From Gammaproteobacteria bacterium (GTDB taxonomy: Bacteria; Pseudomonadota; Gammaproteobacteria; Xanthomonadales; Wenzhouxiangellaceae), in contig PWWM01000110.1 in assembly GCA_003561495.1 (NCBI GenBank), positions 1 through 25,568 of the forward strand: 25,568 bases of DNA, written 5' to 3'. A model generated the notes under the pieces. It worked only from the letters and a program-made list of their open reading frames with translations. It did not search any database and was not told the origin of the DNA. How positions within the stretch are numbered: position 1 is the first letter of the stretch; every line of letters starts with the position of its first letter. Positions 8,275-16,624 of this stretch are shown piece after piece. The translations under genes were made by a program, and so were the position numbers.

Positions 8275-10593
8275 TCATTCCCGGGATTGCTCGCTCAGAT
8301 AGCTGCGCAATTGATCGATGCGATTTTCCTCGACACCATCCGGCTTGAGCAGCAGCATCGGAATGGCGCGGGTTTCAGCGGTTCCTTGAATGTCGAGCAT
8401 GAATCGGGACACTTCATCCGTACCCGGATGCTGACCGATCATCACCAGGCTGAATGACTGCCGGGCAAACATCGACTTGGCCTCGTCGATATCCGCGGTC
8501 TGAATGATCTCGACATCGATATCACCAATCAGTTCGGCTGCCTGGTCACGGCTGCCGGCATCTCCGGCGATCAACAAAACCCGGCCGGCTTCCGATTCAG
8601 GCAACAGGCAACGAATCGCCTCGGTCAGTTTGCGGCGATCAACCGGCTTGGTCAGATAATCATCAGCCCCCTTGTCCAGACCGGCCTGGCGCTCATCAAG
8701 CATGGATTGCATGATCACCGGAATGCCAGACAAATCGGGATCTCGCTTCAACTCCTCCAGGACCTGCCAGCCATCCAGTCCAGGCATCATGATATCCAGG
8801 ACGATCAGATCCGGTCTGGCCTGCCGGGCCAGTTCCAAGCCACGCTGACCCGATTCAGCCACCAGCACCTGGTATCCGTCACCCCGCAAAATTCTTCCGG
8901 CAATGTCACGGGCGGCCGGGTCGTCATCGATGACCAGTACACGCCCACGGCTATCGACTGGTGCTTCAGTCTGGGCATCGGACGGTGGTGAATCCTGCGC
9001 GTCTTCGGTCTCGAGTTCGGGCCGAACCGGAACCGACAGCGTGAACGAGGTGCCCTCACCCGGAGCGCTGGCCACCACCAGGTCACCGTCCATCAGTTCG
9101 GCAAAGCGCTTGCAAATCGTCAAACCCAACCCGGTCCCGCCAAACTCCCTCGTGGTCGATGAATCAGCCTGCGTGAAGGCTTCGAACACTCGAGCCTGCT
9201 GCTCTTCATTCATGCCGATCCCGGTATCGGTTACGGTCAGATCGAGGACTTCGCGACCTTCCTCCCGGCGACACTCTGCCGAGATCGTGATCTGACCTTC
9301 TTGGGTGAACTTGGCGGCGTTGCTGAGCAGATTGAGCAGGATCTGGCGCAGTTTGGTCTGATCGGATTCGATTCGCACGTCGTCCAGATCATGGCGAAAC
9401 GTCAGGCGATTGTCATTTTGTTCAATCAGTGGCCGAACCGTGGTCATTGTCTCCTCGATCAGCTCAACGACATCAATTGGCTCGACATAAAGGGTCATCT
9501 TGCCGGCCTCGATCTTGGAAATATCGAGAATGTCGTTGATCAACGCCAGCAAGTGCTTGCCTGCGGCGAGGATCTTGCCGATATCGGCCTTGAATTCCTC
9601 GGCCCTGGCCTCGGGGTCATCCTGGGCTTCCTCGAGCACCATTTCGCTGTAGCCAATGATCGCGTTCATGGGCGTGCGCAACTCGTGGCTCATGTTGGCC
9701 AGAAACTCGGATTTGGACTGATTGGCATGATCGGCCCGGGTTCTGGCCAGCTCAAGCTCGGCCATCCCTTCCTCGATCTGGGCGGCCATGCGATTGAAGT
9801 GCTGGCCCAGCTCGCCAAATTCATCACGCCCAAGCTCAGGCACCCGATACTCGGTCTGCCCGTCCCTCCACTTGACGCTGCCTTCTGTCAATGCGCCCAA
9901 TGAACGACGAATGTGACGCACCAATGGATAGCCAGCGCCGATCACGATCAGCAGCGACACCATGAACACACCCTGAATCAGTCGACTGCTGCGGGCCACA
10001 ACCTCATCGAGGGATTCGTTCAATGACCCGGCCACGCGTCGTAACTGCATGACTTGCTCACCAACCTGTTCACGGGCCTGCTCCAGCCGGGGATGACGAT
10101 TCTCACGAGCTGCGACATCACGATCGGCGCCCACCGCCTGTGGACCGAGCCGCTCCTCATCCACACCATCAATATCAGGCTCGACCGCTCCGGATAACCA
10201 GCGCACCTGCTCACGCCAGGCCTGCAACAGCAATTCAATGGGCGACGAAGAGCGTTCATCCACCTCGTGCGCGGCGAGAACTTCTCGGATGCGTCCGGCG
10301 CCAGCCTCGATGTTATCCAGGCTGGCCTGCAGGGATTCGCTTTCGCTTTCCGAAATCCAGATCTCGTTATCGGGATCAGCCAGGGCTTCCATGGCCAGCA
10401 ACTGGCGATTGACCGAATCAATCTGCTGGCGCAGTTCTCCGGCTTCGGCCTGGGCCTGATTGACATCCTGAAGGGATTGAACCAATTCGGCACTGATGCG
10501 ATTGGCATGTAGAAAGGCCAGAATACTGGCCATGAACAACAGTAACACGACAGCAGAAACCAGCCCGATTCGGGTAATCAGGCTATTGAACAT
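8275..10593 (-). CDS. Hybrid histidine kinase with HAMP, HisKA, HATPase, receiver and degenerate receiver
   Basis: 772 residues from ATG 10593, preferred over the TTG three bases upstream because this ATG shares its A with the TGA of the receiver gene (TGATG), a sign of translational coupling. Domains in order: TM1 (about 6-28), a helical periplasmic region rich in Glu/Gln (about 30-205), TM2 (about 207-228), HAMP (about 229-282), HisKA with His303, HATPase_c with N-x-L-S-N-A and D-T-G-I-G-M, a full receiver with Asp600 and T-K-P, then a second receiver-like domain (about 660-770). In that last domain the acidic pocket reads L-I-A-G-D and the acceptor strand reads V-M-I-G-Q-H, so the Asp is missing; it is probably a pseudo-receiver used for binding. 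It is the last gene of the cyclase-receiver-kinase operon and probably supplies phosphate to those partners. Confidence 0.94.
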   Translation of the reverse strand: MFNSLITRIGLVSAVVLLLFMASILAFLHANRISAELVQSLQDVNQAQAEAGELRQQIDSVNRQLLAMEALADPDNEIWISESESESLQASLDNIEAGAGRIREVLAAHEVDERSSSPIELLLQAWREQVRWLSGAVEPDIDGVDEERLGPQAVGADRDVAARENRHPRLEQAREQVGEQVMQLRRVAGSLNESLDEVVARSSRLIQGVFMVSLLIVIGAGYPLVRHIRRSLGALTEGSVKWRDGQTEYRVPELGRDEFGELGQHFNRMAAQIEEGMAELELARTRADHANQSKSEFLANMSHELRTPMNAIIGYSEMVLEEAQDDPEARAEEFKADIGKILAAGKHLLALINDILDISKIEAGKMTLYVEPIDVVELIEETMTTVRPLIEQNDNRLTFRHDLDDVRIESDQTKLRQILLNLLSNAAKFTQEGQITISAECRREEGREVLDLTVTDTGIGMNEEQQARVFEAFTQADSSTTREFGGTGLGLTICKRFAELMDGDLVVASAPGEGTSFTLSVPVRPELETEDAQDSPPSDAQTEAPVDSRGRVLVIDDDPAARDIAGRILRGDGYQVLVAESGQRGLELARQARPDLIVLDIMMPGLDGWQVLEELKRDPDLSGIPVIMQSMLDERQAGLDKGADDYLTKPVDRRKLTEAIRCLLPESEAGRVLLIAGDAGSRDQAAELIGDIDVEIIQTADIDEAKSMFARQSFSLVMIGQHPGTDEVSRFMLDIQGTAETRAIPMLLLKPDGVEENRIDQLRSYLSEQSRE

Positions 10594-10958
10594 CAAAGAA
10601 GGGCTTCAATCTTGCCCAGCAACCTTTTCAGTTCGACGGGCTTGGTGTCGTAGTCGTCGCAACCGGCATCAATGGCTTTTTGCCGGTCGCCTTCCATGGC
10701 GTGGGCGGTCAGGGCAATGATGGGAATGGCGCCGAGCTCGGCATCGGCCTTGAGCTCACGAGCCACGGTCCAACCATCCTTGACCGGCAAGCTCATGTCC
10801 AGCAGGATCAGTGCGGGTCGGTTGGACATGACTTTATCAATCCCCTCCTGGCCGTCAACAGCCATGTCAACCTCGTATCCCTTGCGAGTCAGGCGCCGCG
10901 ACAACATGTCCCGGTTCATCTCGTTATCTTCGATCAGCAGTATCTTCGGCATGGACAT
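10593..10958 (-). CDS. Stand-alone response regulator receiver (DivK/CheY-like)
   Basis: 121 residues forming a single receiver and no output domain. The acidic pair is Glu10-Asp11, the phospho-acceptor Asp54 (L-L-D-M-S-L-P), the switch Thr84 and the conserved Lys106 in T-K-P. All are canonical, so it should be phosphorylated. Single receivers act by docking to other proteins or as phosphate shuttles. Its start (ATG 10958, or in-frame ATG 10952) lies inside the 3' end of the cyclase gene (35-bp overlap), and its stop overlaps the ATG of the hybrid kinase, so the three genes should be translated together. The obvious phosphodonor is the hybrid kinase at 8275-10593. Confidence 0.93.
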   Translation of the reverse strand: MSMPKILLIEDNEMNRDMLSRRLTRKGYEVDMAVDGQEGIDKVMSNRPALILLDMSLPVKDGWTVARELKADAELGAIPIIALTAHAMEGDRQKAIDAGCDDYDTKPVELKRLLGKIEALL

Positions 10959-12894
10959 TCATGTCAGCATGAGAACGCCGGGCGGCCAGTGCTTCGCGAA
11001 CCGCGTTCGGCAAGGAAGTAAATGTTAACTGATAGCGCTCTTCGGCGTGCTCCTGTCTGCATTCGGTGACCTTGGCGTAGAAATCGGCGCCGGTGGCTTG
11101 ATCTCCATTTTTCAGGTTCAGGCGCAGGTTGGCCATCAGCTCCAGTGATCGATCACTGGCGAGCACGGCACGATTATCGGCCAGGGCTTCCAGTCGCCCA
11201 GGCGTCCTGGGTCCATCGAGTTTCTTGTCGGCCAGTTCGACAAACTCGACATCCAGTGGCGAAGCCAGAGGCTCGAGCGGCTCGGTGTGCTGGTCAAGAT
11301 CGAGATTGAAGGGGGCACCGATTCCCAGGACCTCGAACAGCGTGATCGGTTCGCGAAGTCCCTTGGCATCGACCTCGAATTGGCGGCCAACCCGAACCAG
11401 CTCGCCCACTTCGGCCACCGTGAACTCCGAAGCCAGAATCTGGTGACCCACGGTGAATGACTCGATCCGCCCGGTCAGGTTGACATGGTGACCCACCACC
11501 GCGTACTTGGAACGAAGCTCCGACCCAATATTGCCGACCACCACATGGCCGGTGTTGATGCCAATGCCCATCTCCACGGTCGGCAGCCCCCTCGCACGGG
11601 CGGCCTGGTTGACTCGCTCCATGGCCAACTGCATTTCCAATGCACAGGCGAGGGCTCTCCGCGCGTCATCCTCGGCTGCAAACGGCGCACCAAACAACAC
11701 CAGCAAGGCATCACCAATGATTTCGTCGATGGTGCCGTTGTAGCGCACGATGACCGATGACATTTCCTCCAGGTAGATATTGAGCAGGCTGACCACCTCG
11801 ACCGGATCCAGCCCCTGGCTCAGCTCGGTAAAGCCGCGCAGATCGGTCATCAGGATGGTCACCTTTTGCAGATCGCCCCCCACCTTCAGCCCATCATCGT
11901 CATCAAGCAATCGATCCACCACCTCGTCAGACAGGTAGCGACCAAACACCTTGCGAACAAAGGCGTAGCTACGCTCCAGTTCGCGCTTGTACTGAGTTTC
12001 CTTGTCATGCCAGCGCTTGCGCTCCAGGCACGCTCGCATGCGGGCCTGGAGCAGCACCGGGTTGACCGGCTTGGTCAGGTACTCCTGGGCGCCGGCCTCG
12101 ATGCAGCGAACCGCGCCCTCCTGATCGTTGAGTCCAGTCACCACGATCACCGGGATGTTGCGCAATTCATCGGTCTCATGCATGGCACGAAGCACCTCGA
12201 AACCATTCATGTCCGGCATCATCAGGTCCAGCAAGACCAGGTCCGGCGGCTCATTGGCCATCATGTCCAGGGCGATGCGGCCGCTTTCGGCGGTGCGCGC
12301 GACATGACCTTGCTGCTCGATGCGGTGACTGAGCAACACCCGGTTACTCTCATTGTCATCGACAATGAGAATCTCTCCACCGAGGATGTCCTCGTCATCG
12401 TCGGCAGGACCGGCACTGAGACTCTCCAGAATTCCGGCCAGATCACCCAGCTCGTCGGCACCCTGCTCCCGGTCGCCGGTTGCCCCCGTGGCTCGGTCCA
12501 TCGAAGACAGCAAGTTCTGTGACTCCCGAATCAACCGCTCAAGACAAGTAGCGCCCGAAGCATCCAGGCTGTCCTCGTCCTCAAGCTCCTCGAGAATCAG
12601 CTCCGCGTATCCACTGACTGCGCCCAGTGCGTTGCGCATGTCGTGACGAATGCGGGTCGAAGCCTCGGCATCCACCTGGTCGACCACCACTTGCTCAAGC
12701 TCTCCCACCCAGGCCTGCAACTGTTCCACCGAGCGCTCGATATTGGCCAGTTCAGTGTCCCATCCGTCAAGGTCTCGAGCTTTCAACCATTCGCGCAACA
12801 TCTCCGAAAACCCAGCCAGCGACATCACCGGCGCCAGCAAGTGCTCGCGCAATTGATCTCGGCGGGCTTTTTGCAATCGCTGTTCGTGGGACAT
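10924..12894 (-). CDS. Class III nucleotide cyclase with HisKA-like and receiver domains
   Basis: 656 residues from ATG 12894; a TTG 51 bp upstream is in frame but adds a poor sequence, and a GAGA sits just before the ATG. Residues 1-130 are helical and contain an H-D-M-R-N-A-L motif (His84) like a histidine-kinase H box, yet no ATPase domain follows. A receiver spans about 175-295 (acceptor Asp223, T-K-P). A cyclase homology domain follows at about 340-520 with metal ligands Asp351 (T-D-L-R-G-F) and Asp395 (I-I-G-D-A) and transition-state Asn472 and Arg476. The purine-selecting Lys of adenylate cyclases is Glu391 and the second selector is Ala465, so ATP versus GTP use is uncertain. The C-terminal 130 residues are not recognised. 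It is first in an operon with a receiver and a hybrid kinase, and divergent from the exporter operon. Confidence 0.92.
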   Translation of the reverse strand: MSHEQRLQKARRDQLREHLLAPVMSLAGFSEMLREWLKARDLDGWDTELANIERSVEQLQAWVGELEQVVVDQVDAEASTRIRHDMRNALGAVSGYAELILEELEDEDSLDASGATCLERLIRESQNLLSSMDRATGATGDREQGADELGDLAGILESLSAGPADDDEDILGGEILIVDDNESNRVLLSHRIEQQGHVARTAESGRIALDMMANEPPDLVLLDLMMPDMNGFEVLRAMHETDELRNIPVIVVTGLNDQEGAVRCIEAGAQEYLTKPVNPVLLQARMRACLERKRWHDKETQYKRELERSYAFVRKVFGRYLSDEVVDRLLDDDDGLKVGGDLQKVTILMTDLRGFTELSQGLDPVEVVSLLNIYLEEMSSVIVRYNGTIDEIIGDALLVLFGAPFAAEDDARRALACALEMQLAMERVNQAARARGLPTVEMGIGINTGHVVVGNIGSELRSKYAVVGHHVNLTGRIESFTVGHQILASEFTVAEVGELVRVGRQFEVDAKGLREPITLFEVLGIGAPFNLDLDQHTEPLEPLASPLDVEFVELADKKLDGPRTPGRLEALADNRAVLASDRSLELMANLRLNLKNGDQATGADFYAKVTECRQEHAEERYQLTFTSLPNAVREALAARRSHADMNVHAEDTADRR

Positions 12895-13052
12895 GCAAAT
12901 CTCGCAGGACGGAGCGCACAAACGGGCGCCGAATCGGACTAACAAGCTTAACCCCCATGAACCTGGGCAGACAAGTGGCGTGGGCTCAAGCCAAGTCAGA
13001 ATAGTGGCAGGCCGTCCAAAGACCTTGTAGACTGCTTGCTCAGACGCGCCCG

Positions 13053-14114
13053 ATGCCTACCGACCAATGCCCGGATCGGTCTGCAAGACGGGTCCATTGC
13101 GAGGGAGAGAATTTCCAGACCGTGACTTGCACCCGAACTTTTTTCATGATGGGGTTGTTCAGCGTGATTGCTGCTGTATCAACCGGCCTTCCCAGTCCCG
13201 CCCATGGCCAATCCGGCATCGTCGAATCACCGCCACGCGCAGCCACCGTCCAATCAGCCGACAACCGTGGTGGTATCGCCGCCCTGGGGCGGATTGAACC
13301 GGAATACGGCATCATCCGCCTGGGCGCTCCTGCAGCCATTGGCGCCGCCACCGGATCATTGATCACCGAATTGATGGTCGAAGAAGGCGACCGAGTCCAG
13401 GCCGGTGATGAACTGGCGATTACCGATGTCGCCGAGATGATGAATGCCGCCCTGAGCGAAGCCGAAACACGCCTGGAACTGGTTCGCAGCCAGGCGAGAG
13501 CAGCCGTGAGTGAAGCCGACGAGCACTGCACGCTGGCCGAAGTCCGCGAACGCGAAGCCACCCGTCGCGAAGCGCTACTGGAACAAAACCTGTCCTCACG
13601 CGAAGAAGCGGAGCTGGCACGCGGCAACGCCAGGGCCAGCCGCGCCGGCTGTACCAGCGCGCGGGATCGCGCGCGGGCGGTGGAAGCCGAGATTCCGGTC
13701 GCCGAAGCCGCCATCGTGCGCGCCCGCACCGAGGTGGCCCGCACCCGGATCGTGGCCCCGTTTGACGGCAAGATTCTCGAAGTCCTGGCCCGTCCGGGCG
13801 AACTGGTCACGGCACGCGGCGCACTGGAGTTGGGTCGGGTCGATCGCATGGTGGCCGTGGCCGAGGTCTACGAAGCCGACATCCACAGGGTGCGTGTCGG
13901 CCAGCGTGCCCGGGTCAGCAGCCCGGCGCTGGGAAGCCCGTTGACCGGCAGCGTTGAAAGAATCCGCCCCAAGGTTCAGAAACAGGACGTCACCGACACC
14001 GACCCGGCCGCGCGCAAGGATGCGCGCATCGTTGAAGTCGAAGTCCTGCTCGATGATGCCGAGGCAGCCGCCCACCTGACCCATCTGCAGGTGACCGTGG
14101 TCATCGATTCCTGA
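13053..14114 (+). CDS. devB: DevB-like periplasmic adaptor (membrane fusion protein) of ABC exporter
   Basis: Up to 353 residues from ATG 13053. The hydrophobic signal/anchor begins only near residue 31, so ATG 13146 or 13149 may be the true start. The body has the membrane-fusion-protein plan: a barrel-sandwich half with A-L-G-R-I-E-P and V-x-E-G-D-x-V-x-A-G-D, a Glu/Arg/Ala-rich coiled-coil hairpin (about 125-235), the second half with I-V-A-P-F-D-G-K-I, then a beta-barrel and a C-terminal T-H-L-Q-V-T-V-V-I. These strings are typical of the DevB family, whose cyanobacterial members work with DevCA and a TolC-like protein to export glycolipids. The symbol is at family level; the substrate here is unknown. 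The permease gene starts 6 bp downstream. Confidence 0.88.
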   Translation: MPTDQCPDRSARRVHCEGENFQTVTCTRTFFMMGLFSVIAAVSTGLPSPAHGQSGIVESPPRAATVQSADNRGGIAALGRIEPEYGIIRLGAPAAIGAATGSLITELMVEEGDRVQAGDELAITDVAEMMNAALSEAETRLELVRSQARAAVSEADEHCTLAEVREREATRREALLEQNLSSREEAELARGNARASRAGCTSARDRARAVEAEIPVAEAAIVRARTEVARTRIVAPFDGKILEVLARPGELVTARGALELGRVDRMVAVAEVYEADIHRVRVGQRARVSSPALGSPLTGSVERIRPKVQKQDVTDTDPAARKDARIVEVEVLLDDAEAAAHLTHLQVTVVIDS

Positions 14115-14120
14115 TCGACG

Positions 14121-15275
14121 ATGAGGTTGCGCGCGCCCCTCGGTTGGCTTCAGCTCAAGCACCGGCCCCTGCGGCTGCTCGTCGCCATTGCCGGCATCAG
14201 TTTCGCCGTGCTGCTGATCATGATGCAGCTCGGTTTTCGCACCGCGCTGTTTGAGAGCTCGGTGCGCATTCACACCCAGCTTGACTACGACATTGCCCTG
14301 TTCAGTCCCGACAGCGTGTTCATTGTCCGGCCCCAGGATTTCCCCCTGCAGAGGCTCTACCAGGGTCTTGGCGACCCGGAGGTCGCCGAGATCATGCCGC
14401 TGTACATCTTCCCAGCGGTTTGGAAAAACCCCTGGAATCACGACCGTCGCAGCATCACCGCCATCGGCTTCGATCCCCAGCATCGCATCTTCGACCTGCC
14501 TGAATTCGATCGCTTGCGCATTCAGCTCGCCCAGCAGAACGCGGTCGCCTTCGACCGTGCCTCGCGACCGGAATTCGGCCCGGTCGGTGACTGGTTTGAT
14601 GGCGGAAACAGCCTGAGGACCGAGATCAACGATCGCGACATGGACGTGGTCGCGTTGTTCGAGCTCGGCACCTCGTTCGGGATCGACGGCACCATCCTGA
14701 CCAGCGATGACAACTGGCTGCGACTGTTTCCCGACCGTCCGCGCAACCGCATCCAGCTCGGACTGATGCGTCTGACCAACGGCGCCGACCCGGATACGGT
14801 GCGCGCACGCCTTGATGAGCGTCTGCCCGACGATGTCCTGGTCATGACCCGGGCCGATTTCGTCGACCGTGAACTTGAATACTGGAACTCGGCCACACCG
14901 ATCGGCTATATCTTCGCCTTTGGCGCAATCATGGGTCTGATCGTCGGCGGCATCATTGTCTACCAGATCCTGTTTGCCGATGTCTCCGAGCACCTCAACG
15001 AGTACGCCACCCTGCGCGCCATCGGCTTCAAGAATCGCTTCGTCTCCGGCATCGTTTTGCAACAAGCTACCATTCTGGCCGTACTCGGATATCTGCCGGG
15101 ACTGCTACTGGTCTGGTGGCTTTACGGCGTAACCGCCGACGCCACCCAGTTGCCGCTCTACATCACTGCCGAACGCGCCTTCGGCGTCTTCGGCCTGACC
15201 CTGGCGATGTGTGCGCTGTCCGGAATGCTGGCCATGCGCAAGGTCCGTCGACTTGACCCCGCCGAGGTCTTCTGA
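14121..15275 (+). CDS. devC: DevC-family ABC exporter permease
   Basis: 384 residues. TM1 lies at about 17-40, a large periplasmic domain at about 42-255, then three helices at about 261-285, 315-340 and 352-372: the FtsX/MacB-like four-helix layout. The N-terminal P-L-G-W-L-Q-L followed by L-L-V-A-I-A-G-I-x-F-A and M-Q-L-G-F is characteristic of DevC. The cytoplasmic E-Y-A-T-L-R-A-I-G motif before TM3 is the usual ATPase-coupling region. In cyanobacteria DevC works with DevB and DevA in a type VII-like tripartite pump for heterocyst glycolipid; a lipid or amphiphile substrate is inferred here. It lies 6 bp after the adaptor gene and 2 bp before the ATPase gene, so it is clearly one operon. 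No TolC-like gene is in the window. Confidence 0.93.
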   Translation: MRLRAPLGWLQLKHRPLRLLVAIAGISFAVLLIMMQLGFRTALFESSVRIHTQLDYDIALFSPDSVFIVRPQDFPLQRLYQGLGDPEVAEIMPLYIFPAVWKNPWNHDRRSITAIGFDPQHRIFDLPEFDRLRIQLAQQNAVAFDRASRPEFGPVGDWFDGGNSLRTEINDRDMDVVALFELGTSFGIDGTILTSDDNWLRLFPDRPRNRIQLGLMRLTNGADPDTVRARLDERLPDDVLVMTRADFVDRELEYWNSATPIGYIFAFGAIMGLIVGGIIVYQILFADVSEHLNEYATLRAIGFKNRFVSGIVLQQATILAVLGYLPGLLLVWWLYGVTADATQLPLYITAERAFGVFGLTLAMCALSGMLAMRKVRRLDPAEVF

Positions 15276-15277
15276 GC

Positions 15278-16615
15278 ATGGACAACGGTCATCCCATCCA
15301 GGTCGAGGGCCTGTCTCATCACTTCGGGCGCGGGGCCTTGCGCAAGCAGATTCTGTTCGACATTAACACCTCGATCCCGGCTGGGGAAATCGTCATCGTT
15401 ACCGGCCCCTCCGGCTCGGGCAAGACCACCCTGCTGACCCTGATCGGGGCCTTGCGGTCGGCCCAGGAGGGCAGTGTCCGGGTACTTGGCCACGAGCTGT
15501 GCGGGGCCCGCTCCGGCAAGCTCGAAACCGTGCGCCGCCAGATCGGATTCATCTTTCAGCAACACAACCTGGTCGCCTCACTGTCGGCTGAGCAGAATGT
15601 CGCCCTGGCGTTGCGGGTCAACCACAAGCTTGGCGGAGGAAAGGCCCGAACAAGGGCTCGCGAGATGCTCGAGGCGGTTGGGCTGGGCGAGCGCATGGGC
15701 CATCGTCCCGAACAGATGTCCGGCGGCCAGCGTCAGCGCGTCGCCATCGCCCGGGCACTGGTCACCGACCCGCCGATCCTTCTGGCCGATGAACCGACCG
15801 CCTCGCTGGACAAGCAAAGCGGTCGAGAAGTCGTCGATCGGATGCAGGTTCTGGCCCGACAACACGGCACCACCATTTTGCTGGTCACCCACGACAATCG
15901 CATTCTCGATATCGCCGACCGGATCGTGCACCTGGAAGATGGAAAGCTGTCGACATTCACCGATGCCGTGATCGCCGACAACCAGCGCATGATGCAGACC
16001 CTGGCCGACCACCGCAAAAAGCAACCGCTGGACAAGGTTGTGGCCGAGCTCGATGAAGCCGGATTCGAGGACATGCTACGCGAGATCAGCGAAGAATCGA
16101 GCCAGTTTCTCGAAGCAACAGCACTTGCCAGGGACCGCGCCTTTCGCAGCATGCTCGAGCAGGGTCTGTTCGCCTTCACGCTGAAACTCGGCGAATTGCT
16201 GGATGCCGAGCGCGCCTCCCTGTTTCTCAGGGATGGTGACGAATTGGTATTGCGGGTTGCCGAGGACCTGCCCGATGAAGGCGAAATCCGAATCGATATC
16301 GGCACCGGCATTGCCGGCGCGGTCGCCGGCGGCGGAGAAGTCATCCGTGTCGACGATGCCTATGCCGACCCACGCTTCAATCCCGATGTGGATCGCCAGT
16401 CGGGCTTTCGCACCCGATCCATCCTCGGATTGCCCATCAAAAACCGCGACGGCGAAGTTTTCGCCGTTGCACAATTGCTCAACCGACGTGATGGTCAACC
16501 CTTCGCCCCGGAAGATGAAGAGCGGTTTTCAGAGTTCGTCGCTCCACTCGGGGTGATTCTGGAGACCCTTCAGACCCTGGATCAGAGTAGTATCAGACAC
16601 GAACGCACCTCATAG
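15278..16615 (+). CDS. devA: DevA-family ABC ATPase fused to a C-terminal GAF domain
   Basis: 445 residues, about twice the usual length of a DevA/LolD-type ATPase. Residues 1-230 hold a complete ATP-binding cassette: Walker A G-P-S-G-S-G-K-T-T (Lys49), Q-loop F-I-F-Q-Q-H-N-L, signature S-G-G-Q-R-Q-R (Ser148), Walker B with Glu172, and H-loop His205. A helical linker (about 240-285) joins it to a GAF domain (about 285-440). The GAF domain has D-A-Y-A-D-P-R-F-N, S-I-L-G-L-P-I and N-R-x5-F-x3-D-E (Asn402, Arg403, Phe409, Asp413, Glu414). That last motif matches the N-K-x(n)-F-x3-D-E signature of cyclic-nucleotide-binding GAF domains of phosphodiesterases, with Lys replaced by Arg. The frame is continuous, so this is a real fusion. 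Nucleotide control of pump ATPase activity is inferred. Confidence 0.92.
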   Translation: MDNGHPIQVEGLSHHFGRGALRKQILFDINTSIPAGEIVIVTGPSGSGKTTLLTLIGALRSAQEGSVRVLGHELCGARSGKLETVRRQIGFIFQQHNLVASLSAEQNVALALRVNHKLGGGKARTRAREMLEAVGLGERMGHRPEQMSGGQRQRVAIARALVTDPPILLADEPTASLDKQSGREVVDRMQVLARQHGTTILLVTHDNRILDIADRIVHLEDGKLSTFTDAVIADNQRMMQTLADHRKKQPLDKVVAELDEAGFEDMLREISEESSQFLEATALARDRAFRSMLEQGLFAFTLKLGELLDAERASLFLRDGDELVLRVAEDLPDEGEIRIDIGTGIAGAVAGGGEVIRVDDAYADPRFNPDVDRQSGFRTRSILGLPIKNRDGEVFAVAQLLNRRDGQPFAPEDEERFSEFVAPLGVILETLQTLDQSSIRHERTS

Positions 16616-16624
16616 AGAGTCGAT

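Noticed and set aside
13596..15065. A 489-codon open frame on the minus strand opposite devB and devC
   Set aside because: It runs antisense to two clearly conserved genes, has a low-complexity His/Gln/Asp composition and no recognisable domain; long antisense frames are expected at high GC.
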